DNA of 64,000 nucleotides, taken from Planctomycetota bacterium. GTDB taxonomy: Bacteria; Planctomycetota; Phycisphaerae; UBA1845; PWPN01. The DNA lies in assembly GCA_022711465.1 (NCBI GenBank), contig JAKLEZ010000002.1, positions 1 to 64,000 of the forward strand, written 5' to 3'. Under the pieces are notes generated by a model. That model had not been told where the DNA came from, did no database searches, and saw only the letters and a list, made by a program, of their open reading frames with translations. Within the stretch, counting starts at the first letter, position 1; every line of letters begins with the position of its first letter. Positions 17,828 to 25,789 of this stretch are shown piece by piece. A program made the translations under genes and the position numbers.

Positions 17828-17874
17828 CTCCCAAGCAGACGTGCGTCTCGTGTCACCACCCCATCGTCTCGATA

Positions 17875-19440
17875 TCAGTTCGCCGCGCAGTTCGGGTTGG
17901 CCGCCACGGTCGGTCCGCTCCAGCAGGCCACGAATGTCTGGAGATCCGCCGCGTCGACGGCTCCGTCCCTGTTCTTATCGAAGCACTCGCAACCATCCGG
18001 AACGCCGCCCTCCGCACCGGTGTAGCAGAGCTGGAACAGTCCAAAGTCCACCTGGTCCACATCGTGGTCTCGGTCGCCGTCAGCGAAGGGCGCGGGGCAC
18101 GGCTGCGGGCAATTGGCGTCTGCGCAGGTGGTGTCGGCGCCCATGAAACTGCCGCCCTGGGCCTGGCACTCAAAAGAGTTGACTTCGACGCACTCACCAC
18201 TCGGCAGGCAGCATGCTCCCAGCGCGGGCGGGACGCCCTGGAAGACCAGCAGGCGGCGGTTGCTGAAATCCGAGATGAGGAGCAGATCCTGTGCCGCCTC
18301 GTAGTGGAAGTCATACACACCGTTGCCGTCAGGTGTGTCGGCGGCAGGGTCCAGAGGCGTGCCGTCGGCCTTGAGGAACTGGACCGGAGCTGGCGGGAGA
18401 TCGCCGTTCTTCTTGATCAGCTTGATCGTGCTGGCAAAGCTCAGGGGCGGGGGCACATAGCGGGGATCCGGTCGATCGTTGAAGACGACGAGATCCTCGG
18501 CCCCGGCTCCCCCGCCGCTGGCGAGCAGAGCGAGGTTCTGACCGACTACCTCAGGTGCCAAGCGCGTCGCCACCGGCTTGCCGTCACCAGGTTCGATGAC
18601 CGGGGTGCCGTCCTCGAGCTTGAGCGCGTCCGTGAGTTGCTCGATGCTGCCGGCCGAGTTGCCTCCCGTCCGGATGGCCCGCTGGACTTGGTTCGATCGC
18701 CGCTGGTAGACATCCCCATTGGTGTCGAACCAGCAGTCTTTCCATGAAGTCGAGTCCTTGAAACTCGAGCCGCCCCATACGATGAAGCCGGAGGCCTGGG
18801 TGTGAAGGGTCGCCCCGGAATCGATGTCGAGAAGAACCCGCCGTCCGGAGCCGAAGCCGAAGATGGCCAAGCCCATGTCGGTGCCGCCGTATCCCGGATC
18901 GTAGGCCATTCCGCCGATGGCGGGAGCGGTCATGCCGGCCGGTTTCACCACGACGCCGTTGCCGGGAGAGGCAAGGTTGTCGCCGTCAAAGGTCTCGACC
19001 AGCGCTCCGGTGGTCACGTCAATGGCTCGGACGTTCGTGGTGGCGACATCGTTGCCGGAGGGGCGATCCAGCAGCGCATAGAGCACGCCGTTTCGCACGA
19101 CTAATGCACCGTAGTAGCGGAAGGTGTCGACGGTTTGCTTCGCGGCGGCGAGCTCGGCCTTGTCGGTTGGATTGGCCAGATTCACCTTGAGAATGCCAAT
19201 CTCGCGACTGAGGCCGCTACCGTTATAAGCCCCGATGTAGGCATAGACTCCGTCAAACGTGATGCACATCGGGTTGTTGCCGACGGGGCCGAAGTCGGCC
19301 CCCAGATCGATGCTGCTGATCAGGAAGTAGTCAGCCCGGACGATCGTCACGGCGGTGACGAGGGTCGCGGCAACCAGCATGAGCTTCCGCCCGAAGGGCG
19401 AACACATGCGATCAACTCGGTTACTCTTTCCCCTGGTCAT
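17875..19440 (-). CDS. Secreted protein with Cys-rich and dockerin-like C-terminus
   Basis: This is a 521-aa exported protein with a signal peptide at about residues 12-36. The main domain (to about 420) contains DLGADFGPVGNNPMC and ITFDGVYAYIGAYNGSG and is related to the domain of the PEP-CTERM protein encoded two genes upstream. Then comes a Cys-rich stretch (GACCLPSGECVEVNS) and two calcium-loop-like motifs, DGDRDHDVDQVDF and DKNRDGAVDAADL, resembling a dockerin pair. In this phylum such tails are common and their attachment function is unproven. AGGAGG lies six bases before the ATG at 19440. It is the last gene of a three-gene operon. Confidence 0.8.
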   Translation of the reverse strand: MTRGKSNRVDRMCSPFGRKLMLVAATLVTAVTIVRADYFLISSIDLGADFGPVGNNPMCITFDGVYAYIGAYNGSGLSREIGILKVNLANPTDKAELAAAKQTVDTFRYYGALVVRNGVLYALLDRPSGNDVATTNVRAIDVTTGALVETFDGDNLASPGNGVVVKPAGMTAPAIGGMAYDPGYGGTDMGLAIFGFGSGRRVLLDIDSGATLHTQASGFIVWGGSSFKDSTSWKDCWFDTNGDVYQRRSNQVQRAIRTGGNSAGSIEQLTDALKLEDGTPVIEPGDGKPVATRLAPEVVGQNLALLASGGGAGAEDLVVFNDRPDPRYVPPPLSFASTIKLIKKNGDLPPAPVQFLKADGTPLDPAADTPDGNGVYDFHYEAAQDLLLISDFSNRRLLVFQGVPPALGACCLPSGECVEVNSFECQAQGGSFMGADTTCADANCPQPCPAPFADGDRDHDVDQVDFGLFQLCYTGAEGGVPDGCECFDKNRDGAVDAADLQTFVACWSGPTVAANPNCAAN

Positions 19441-19460
19441 AACACTCCTCCTCATGAGGG

Positions 19461-20330
19461 TCATTCGGGTAATGCGACATTCCACTGATCATCCTCGGGA
19501 GACCACCAGATCCGCAGGCTGGACGCCCGCTTTCCCGGGTCGGTCGCGTTTCTCTGCGAGACGCGGTCCTTGCCCCAGCTCTCCACGTGAAGATCGCCTA
19601 ACAGGAAGTTGGCCCGGCCACGGTGCTTTCCGAAGTCGACGTCGTCCTTGTATTTCGAATAAGTCGGCCCGCTGAGCCCGACGACATAGTCTGTGCCGAA
19701 GACGCCCCGGTTCTTGCTGTCCTCGTTGTCGGCGAAAGACTCGACCAGAACCATGTAGCGATAGCCCATCTTCACACTGTAGGGATTGAACGGCCTGCCA
19801 TTCGAGTAGGGCGTGGCCGTGTTGTCCGGCGGGTCCATCGGAAAATTGCCGGCAAAGATATTCATCGAGTAGGAACGGCCGGCCTGCTTGGCGTCGCCCG
19901 GGCAGGCGAACACGCCGAAGAAGGCTGAACTCGTAGCGGTCAGTTTCTCCGGGGCGAGATACTTGGGTACCATGTGTCGGTAGTACCACCAGTCGCTGTC
20001 CCGGTAGTCCGGGGGGGTGCCGTAGTACGGGCCGCTCCTGGAGGGTTTGACGCGGTTGGGCGGCGGGTTCAACCGGTAGTCCTGGCCATAGAACTGGAAT
20101 CCGTACGCAAACTGCCTGAGGTTACTCATGCATACGGTGTTCTTGCTCTGCTCGCGGGCCCTGGTCAGCGAGGGGATCAGCACGGCCAGCAGCAGGGCGA
20201 TGATCGCCACGACCACCAGCACCTCGATGAGGGTGAAGGCCCGGTGCGCAGGATGAGCGAGCCGCCGTGGCCTCAAGGCGGTGGATCCGCGGAAGGCCTC
20301 CGCACCCGTGTCCCGGACACACCTCGACAT
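19461..20330 (-). CDS. Prepilin-type (pseudopilin-like) secreted protein
   Basis: This 289-aa protein has the prepilin signature at about residues 30-60: a basic leader, then [20 protein letters not shown] and PSLTRAREQSKNTVC. In place of the Gly before the cut site this copy has Ala (HRAFTLIEV), which is unusual because prepilin peptidases normally need Gly. The C-terminal motif GKHRGRANFLLGDLHVESWG is a degenerate form of the family's DG motif. ATG 20330 has GGAGG eight bases upstream. It lies between two related secreted-protein genes, 77 bases after one and 20 bases before the other, so a shared transcript is likely. Confidence 0.85.
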   Translation of the reverse strand: MSRCVRDTGAEAFRGSTALRPRRLAHPAHRAFTLIEVLVVVAIIALLLAVLIPSLTRAREQSKNTVCMSNLRQFAYGFQFYGQDYRLNPPPNRVKPSRSGPYYGTPPDYRDSDWWYYRHMVPKYLAPEKLTATSSAFFGVFACPGDAKQAGRSYSMNIFAGNFPMDPPDNTATPYSNGRPFNPYSVKMGYRYMVLVESFADNEDSKNRGVFGTDYVVGLSGPTYSKYKDDVDFGKHRGRANFLLGDLHVESWGKDRVSQRNATDPGKRASSLRIWWSPEDDQWNVALPE

Positions 20331-20407
20331 CGGCCGATCCTCCGCAAGGAGGCCGCTCTCACATTCAGCCGTTCCGCTCAACCCCGCTGAGGGAATGACA
20401 TCGCTTG

Positions 20408-21604
20408 TCACCGTCGTCGCCTGGCGAGCAGCAGGCCGCTCAGTCCCAGCATGGCCAGGCTTGCCGGTTCCGGTACGTACACATCCAGCCGTCGGGTCAC
20501 AAAGTCTACCACCAGGAGTGTAGGTCGACCGCGGCTGTCCCGTCCAAAGGCCAGGTTCTTGGTGTCGGCGTTGGCGTCTTGTACACCCCAGCCGGTTTGG
20601 GCAACACCGCCGATCGGCTCCGCACCGGTCAGCACGATCTGGGTCAGCCCGGTGACCGAGCCGTCAAGATTGCGGATGTGGACATGAGTGTCTGCAACCT
20701 CGGCAATGCCGCCCAGGGAGTCGGTCAGGCTGGTGACGTTGCGGCCGGAGAAAGCGAGCAGATCGGAACCCACGCCTTCCATGATCACAATGCCCTGGCC
20801 GACGTTGTTGACCGTGCCGGTCTTGAGGTCGGCTCGAGTGATGACGTTGGTCGCGCCGGTTAGGGTGGACCACTGGTTGTCGGTGACCCGCAAGCCGTAC
20901 CCGTAGGCGTTCTGGTTGGCGTCGACGACGTTCCCCTTGCTGTCGAAAGACAGTGCCCGCCAGGTCGAACCGGAATCAGGCGAAGTATTGATGATCCCTC
21001 CGTTGCTGCCGTCGAAGAGCGTTGCCCCGTCGATCAGCGACAGCAGTCGCCTGCGACCTGAGCCTTGGGTGAGAAAGGCCACGCCGGCCGAACCGTTGTC
21101 GCCTCGGGGGTCGATGGCCATGGCGAACGCCCGGGCGTTCTGCGGACCGTTCACCGTCCAGCCCGAGCCGCCCACGCTGCCGTCGGAGGCCTGGCGGCGG
21201 GTGATGAAGCCGGTGGCGGCGGTGCCGCTGTCGTGGGCGATGAACAACGAATCGGTGCCCGCGTGATACGCCAGCGCGTCGATACCGCGGAAGGTCGGCG
21301 ACGTGAATTGTGTGGCCGCCAGCGGCGTCAGCGTTGCCGCGCCGGTGACATTCTCCACCTTGACCACCCCGACCGTGCCCGGACTGCCGGCCGTGTTCTT
21401 GTAGCCGCCGACGTAGGCGTTGACGCCGTCGAACGCAACGGAAAGCGGATTGTCGCCGTAGCCGCTGGTATTGTTGAATGCGGAACCGAGGTCGATGACC
21501 TGCCAGTGGACCCACTCCATTTGTGTAGCGGTCGCTGCGGTGCAAACTGCCAGGGAGCTGGCAAAGACCATGACCGCCAGACGAGCGCGTCTGTCCTTGA
21601 ACAT
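20408..21604 (-). CDS. PEP-CTERM surface protein
   Basis: This is a 398-aa secreted protein with a signal peptide (about 1-25). The body contains VIDLGSAFNNTSGYGDNP and VAFDGVNAYVGGYKN, related to the dockerin-like protein downstream, and ends with a classical PEP-CTERM sorting signal: VPEPASLAML, a hydrophobic stretch, then a basic RRRR end. This signal is processed by an exosortase; no exosortase gene lies in the window. GGAGG lies eight bases before the ATG at 21604. It is the first gene of the operon with the pseudopilin and the dockerin-like gene. Its biochemical role is unknown. Confidence 0.88.
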   Translation of the reverse strand: MFKDRRARLAVMVFASSLAVCTAATATQMEWVHWQVIDLGSAFNNTSGYGDNPLSVAFDGVNAYVGGYKNTAGSPGTVGVVKVENVTGAATLTPLAATQFTSPTFRGIDALAYHAGTDSLFIAHDSGTAATGFITRRQASDGSVGGSGWTVNGPQNARAFAMAIDPRGDNGSAGVAFLTQGSGRRRLLSLIDGATLFDGSNGGIINTSPDSGSTWRALSFDSKGNVVDANQNAYGYGLRVTDNQWSTLTGATNVITRADLKTGTVNNVGQGIVIMEGVGSDLLAFSGRNVTSLTDSLGGIAEVADTHVHIRNLDGSVTGLTQIVLTGAEPIGGVAQTGWGVQDANADTKNLAFGRDSRGRPTLLVVDFVTRRLDVYVPEPASLAMLGLSGLLLARRRR

Positions 21605-21766
21605 TGCTTCATCCTCCAGACTGATGGCCGACGTATTGACCACACCGAGCCGCGTTAGCCACAAGAAGAGAGCTTGCGGTGAACACAGCCCGGAACGATG
21701 CTTGAGATGTCGTATGAATTCTATCGTCTCGGTCGCCGGTCCGTCAAGGTGATCGTAGCTTTCGGT

Positions 21767-21795
21767 GTGACAGCGACTTTCGATTCAGGTAGGCT
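21767..21795 (+). promoter_or_regulatory. Weak candidate promoter for the putative glycosidase gene
   Basis: GTGACA at 21767-21772 and TAGGCT at 21790-21795 are 17 bases apart, and transcription would start about 30 bases before the ATG at 21833. Both boxes are imperfect. Confidence 0.25.
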
Positions 21796-21832
21796 ATGCC
21801 AAGATCAAAGCACATCCAGTGGAGGCGAACCT

Positions 21833-24691
21833 ATGCCGGCTTTCCCATGTCGCGTTGCCAATCGCACCGTGGCGGTTTCAGGTCTGATTCTCGTCACCGG
21901 GATCCTGACATCGTCGGCGTCAGGGGGGCCGGAGAGTGCGTCCAAGGAGGTGCGGCGGGAGAACCCCCTGGTGACATGGATTCTCGGTGCCGATGGCGCG
22001 ACCGCCTGCTTCGCCGAGCGGGCGGCGGACAGGGACTACGCCTCGCAGGCCCCACGCGTGCCTTTCGCCCGACTCAAGAAGGCGGGCAAAGACCATGCAG
22101 CCACGTCGGTTGCCGCCGAAGACGACAACCTGAAGGTCGCGTTCGGCGACTCGGGCGTTACCGCCGTGCTGCGCGTCGTCCCCAAGGAGCGGTACTTCCT
22201 CGTCGAGGTCGTCTCGGTCAGCGATGAGCAACTCGACGAACTGACCTTCTGCGACATCCAGTTGACACTCGCCGGCAAGGCGGGCGAGCCCTTCGCGGCA
22301 TGTGCCCTGGCCCTCAATCTCAAGACTAACGTCCACGAACTGCCCGGCCCAAACGCACGGCTGAGGGGCATGTGCTATCCTCGATTCGGGCTGACCGGCG
22401 CCAGCCTCGCGATCATCGGATGCCCGGCGAGCGAACTGCGGGCGGTCATGCAGGAGGTGGTCGGCGACGCCCCGGAGCTGCCCCACTCCACGCTCGGCGG
22501 ACCGTGGGCGATGGACGCTCCGATCAACCACGGGTCCTATCTCTTCAACTTCGGCGACTGCTCCGAGAAAAACGTTGAAGACTGGATCCGCGTGGCCCGG
22601 GCCACCGGCATGGACCAGATCGACTTCCACGGCGGCGGATCGTTTCGCTTCGGCGACCTGCGCCCGAACCCCGTGACCTATCCAAACGGCCGGGCAAGCT
22701 TCAAGGCAGTGATCGACAGGCTCCATGCGGCCGGCATCGCCGCCGGACTGCACACCTACGCGTTCTTCCTCGACAAGCACGCGGAGTGGGTCTCCCCGAC
22801 TCCCGATCCGCGGTTGGCCAAGGACGCGGTCTTCACGCTGGCCGAAGATCTGACCGCTGAGGCCGTGTCTGTGCCGGTGCTGGAATCGACGGAGAAGATG
22901 TCCACGCTGACTTCCTTCTTCACTTGGAACAGCATCACCCTGCAGATCGACGATGAGCTCGTCACCTACGCGGCCATCAACAAGCAGTCGCCCTTCGCCT
23001 TCACGCAATGCCGACGCGGGGCGTGGGGTACACGTGTCGCACCGCACGCCAAGGGCGCTAAGGTCCAGCATCTCAAGGAGTGCTTCGGCCTGTTCGTGCC
23101 CGATGGCGACTCGACGCTGTTCGCGGAAGTCGCGGCGCGAACTGCGGATATGTTCAACGAGTGCGGGTTCGACATGATCTACCTCGATGCCCTGGATGGC
23201 GAGGGCATCGTCGGCGGGCCGGAGAACGGCTGGCACTACGGCTCCAGGTTCACGTTCGAAATCTGCAAACGGCTCAAAAAACCGGCTCTCATGGAAATGA
23301 GCACCTTCCACCACCACCTCTGGTACGTCCGCTCGCGATACGTCGCCTGGGACCATCCTCAGCGCGCCTACAAGAAATTCGTGGACTTGCACTGCGCCGC
23401 CAATCAGGAAAGCCGGCGGATGTTCCTTCCCGGCCACCTCGGCTGGTGGGCAGTCAAGACGTGGAGCGGTCCGCAAATCGAAGCCACATTCCCCGACGAT
23501 ATCGAATACCTGTGCTGCAAATGCCTGGGCACCGATACCGGTGTCTCCCTGCAGGGAATCGATACGCAGACCATCCGGCAGGTGCCGACGTTCCAGCGAC
23601 TGGCCGGGATCATGCGGCAATACGAAGATCTGCGACGCCGCGGCTACTTCCCCGAAAGCGTCAAGAGCGCCCTGCGCGTCCCCGGCAACGAGTACAGGCT
23701 CGTCCCATTGGACGGCGGGCACGCCTTCCTTCCGGTGCAGCACGCCCGTCACAAGGTCACCGGCCTCCAGGACGGCAGCGCACGATGGCAAGTGGTCAAC
23801 AAGTTCGGCCCTCAACCACTGCGGCTGCGGATCGAAGCCCTCCATGCGGCCGGCGCCTACGACGCACCCGGCAATCCGGTCGTGGTCGACTTCCGCGAAC
23901 CGGGAGCGTTTGCCCATCGCTCGACCGCCCCGGGTATGGCGGCTGACCTGACCACATCCGCCGACCCGGTCAAAGTCGGCGATGTCAGCGGGCGCTTCGA
24001 GGCCTCCAACCGGCAGCCGGCTGACGGCCAACCTTCCTGGGTATCCATGGTCCGTAAATTCGCACCACCCCTGGATCTCTCCCGCCAGCAGGCCCTCGGC
24101 GTCTGGGTCCACGGCGATGGCCAGGGCCAAGTCCTGAACTTCCAGCTCCGCAGCCCTGATCACGTCTCAACCGGGATCGGCGACCACTACGTGAAGGTGG
24201 ATTTCACCGGCTGGCGCTATTTCGAGCTCATCGAGCCGGAAGGCGATCGCGTGGGCGACTACCAGTGGCCGTACGGCGGGAGTCTCTACGGGCTCTATCG
24301 CGAGGTGGTGAACCACGCCCAAGTGGAAACGCTCGGGGTGTGGATGAACAACGTGCCGCGGGGCAAGGCGGTCACTTGCCACCTGAGCCCGGTGAAGGCC
24401 ATTCCCCTTGTCGAGGCCCGGGTGGTTCATCCGACCCTCTCCATCGCCGGCAAACGGCTCACCTTCCCGGTCACCATCGACACCGGCTGCTATCTCGAGT
24501 TCAACTCGTCAGACGACTGCACGCTGTACGGGCGAAAGGGCGAACCGCTGGGCAAGGTGCGACCGGTGGGTGACGTACCCGTGCTCCAATCGGGTGAAAA
24601 CCCCATCGAGTTCAGTTGCGAGCCTCCAGCAAACGGAAACGCGCGGGTCCGGGTGACCGTGACAGGCCAAGGGAACACGTTTTTGAAGTAG
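21833..24691 (+). CDS. Large secreted protein, putative glycoside hydrolase
   Basis: This 952-aa exported protein has a signal peptide at about residues 10-30. A central region (about 220-560) looks like a TIM-barrel glycosidase: MDQIDFHGGGSFRFGD, AAGIAAGLHTYAFF, then NECGFDMIYLDALDGEG, where an acidic residue after a hydrophobic strand recalls the nucleophile region of clan GH-D-like enzymes. After that a region at about 710-850 resembles a carbohydrate-binding beta-sandwich. No known GH family could be assigned, so the enzymatic role is inference. GGAGG lies seven bases before ATG 21833. It is transcribed divergently from the PEP-CTERM operon and is followed by a pseudopilin gene. Confidence 0.6.
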   Translation: MPAFPCRVANRTVAVSGLILVTGILTSSASGGPESASKEVRRENPLVTWILGADGATACFAERAADRDYASQAPRVPFARLKKAGKDHAATSVAAEDDNLKVAFGDSGVTAVLRVVPKERYFLVEVVSVSDEQLDELTFCDIQLTLAGKAGEPFAACALALNLKTNVHELPGPNARLRGMCYPRFGLTGASLAIIGCPASELRAVMQEVVGDAPELPHSTLGGPWAMDAPINHGSYLFNFGDCSEKNVEDWIRVARATGMDQIDFHGGGSFRFGDLRPNPVTYPNGRASFKAVIDRLHAAGIAAGLHTYAFFLDKHAEWVSPTPDPRLAKDAVFTLAEDLTAEAVSVPVLESTEKMSTLTSFFTWNSITLQIDDELVTYAAINKQSPFAFTQCRRGAWGTRVAPHAKGAKVQHLKECFGLFVPDGDSTLFAEVAARTADMFNECGFDMIYLDALDGEGIVGGPENGWHYGSRFTFEICKRLKKPALMEMSTFHHHLWYVRSRYVAWDHPQRAYKKFVDLHCAANQESRRMFLPGHLGWWAVKTWSGPQIEATFPDDIEYLCCKCLGTDTGVSLQGIDTQTIRQVPTFQRLAGIMRQYEDLRRRGYFPESVKSALRVPGNEYRLVPLDGGHAFLPVQHARHKVTGLQDGSARWQVVNKFGPQPLRLRIEALHAAGAYDAPGNPVVVDFREPGAFAHRSTAPGMAADLTTSADPVKVGDVSGRFEASNRQPADGQPSWVSMVRKFAPPLDLSRQQALGVWVHGDGQGQVLNFQLRSPDHVSTGIGDHYVKVDFTGWRYFELIEPEGDRVGDYQWPYGGSLYGLYREVVNHAQVETLGVWMNNVPRGKAVTCHLSPVKAIPLVEARVVHPTLSIAGKRLTFPVTIDTGCYLEFNSSDDCTLYGRKGEPLGKVRPVGDVPVLQSGENPIEFSCEPPANGNARVRVTVTGQGNTFLK

Positions 24692-24766
24692 CATCCGTCC
24701 GTCGTGGCTTGAATCGGTGGTCCAAAGGAGCCTGAGACACCGGGCGTTTATCCCGGAACTTCAGGC

Positions 24767-24796
24767 TTGACGGAGCCTGCAGTCTTGCTTTATGAT
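24767..24796 (+). promoter_or_regulatory. Candidate promoter of the third pseudopilin gene
   Basis: TTGACG at 24767-24772 and TATGAT at 24791-24796 are 18 bases apart, giving a leader of about 107 bases before ATG 24910. The gene therefore probably has its own transcript rather than reading through from the gene before it. Confidence 0.5.
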
Positions 24797-24909
24797 GGAG
24801 GTACAGTTCCGGATGCGGATGTGTAAGACGCGGATATGGGGTCGTGCGTAGTCGTGTGTTCGCGTGGGTAAGCGGTGCGGGCCTGTGGCTGTCGCGGAAA
24901 GGTTTCTTC

Positions 24910-25689
24910 ATGCAAACCCGGCGAGGTTTCACGCTGATCGAAGTCCTGGTCGTGGTCGCGATCATCGCTTTGCTGATCTCGATTCTCATTCCGTCACTCA
25001 ATCGGTCACGAGAGCAAGCCCGCCGCATGGCGTGTGCCGGCAACGAGCATCAGATCATGCTGGCGGCGCTCATGTACGCCGAGCGGGATCGAGATGGCAT
25101 CTATATCTATAGAGAGGGTAGCGGAGGTGGAGACGGCATGCGGCTCCTCTACCCCAAGTACCTGCGCGATTTCCGCGTGGTGGTCTGCCCGAGCACCAAG
25201 AATGTGGTCCGGCGGCCGGATGACCTCCTGGACAACGCCGACAGCGCCGACGACAGTACCGGCGGACACAGCTACGAGATGCGGACCTGGATGTGGACCG
25301 CCTACGACTTCAACGGCTTCAAGCCGAAACCCGAGACCTTCTACAACCCGACGACGTCGAAATGGGAGACGCGCGAGCCGATCAAGTCGCTCAAGAACGT
25401 CAAGCGCCCCTACGGCATGCTGCTGTTCGGGGACGCCGATGATGATCCCCCGGCCAATAAGCCCGACGGGATCAACAACTGGCCGGATGCGTACAACAAC
25501 CACGGCGCCGATGGGGCCAATATCGCCTACTGCGACGGGCACGCCGAGTTCAACCGCACGGGTCGAAAGCTGATGCTCTCGTTCCTGACGGGGTACTACT
25601 ATCCGAGTCTGCCATCCGCCCTCGCCCAGTCGATCTACGCCAAGTGCAACGTGCAGTACAACTCCTCCACCAAGACGTTCAAGTGGTGA
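24910..25689 (+). CDS. Prepilin-type (pseudopilin-like) secreted protein
   Basis: This 259-aa protein has a very short basic leader (MQTRRG) followed by [19 protein letters not shown] and PSLNRSREQARRMAC. The Gly before Phe fits prepilin peptidase cleavage. The globular part is rich in Asp, Asn and Tyr, and near the C-terminus carries NNHGADGANIAYCDGHAEF, the family's His/DG motif. GGAAAGG lies about seven bases before ATG 24910; an upstream in-frame GTG at 24844 lacks comparable support. It stands alone between the putative glycosidase and the convergent giant gene, with no pilus machinery. Confidence 0.9.
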   Translation: MQTRRGFTLIEVLVVVAIIALLISILIPSLNRSREQARRMACAGNEHQIMLAALMYAERDRDGIYIYREGSGGGDGMRLLYPKYLRDFRVVVCPSTKNVVRRPDDLLDNADSADDSTGGHSYEMRTWMWTAYDFNGFKPKPETFYNPTTSKWETREPIKSLKNVKRPYGMLLFGDADDDPPANKPDGINNWPDAYNNHGADGANIAYCDGHAEFNRTGRKLMLSFLTGYYYPSLPSALAQSIYAKCNVQYNSSTKTFKW

Positions 25690-25789
25690 CGCCGTGATGC
25701 GATGGGCGCAGGATTGAGCCCTCCCTCCGCCGGCTCGCCCGGAGCAGGGGGGCGAGTCCCGCCTATGGGCATTCATGGGTGCGGGCAGC

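Noticed and set aside
21920..24163. A 747-codon open frame on the minus strand
   Set aside because: Antisense shadow of the putative secreted glycosidase; the peptide has no domain or signal features and no ribosome site.
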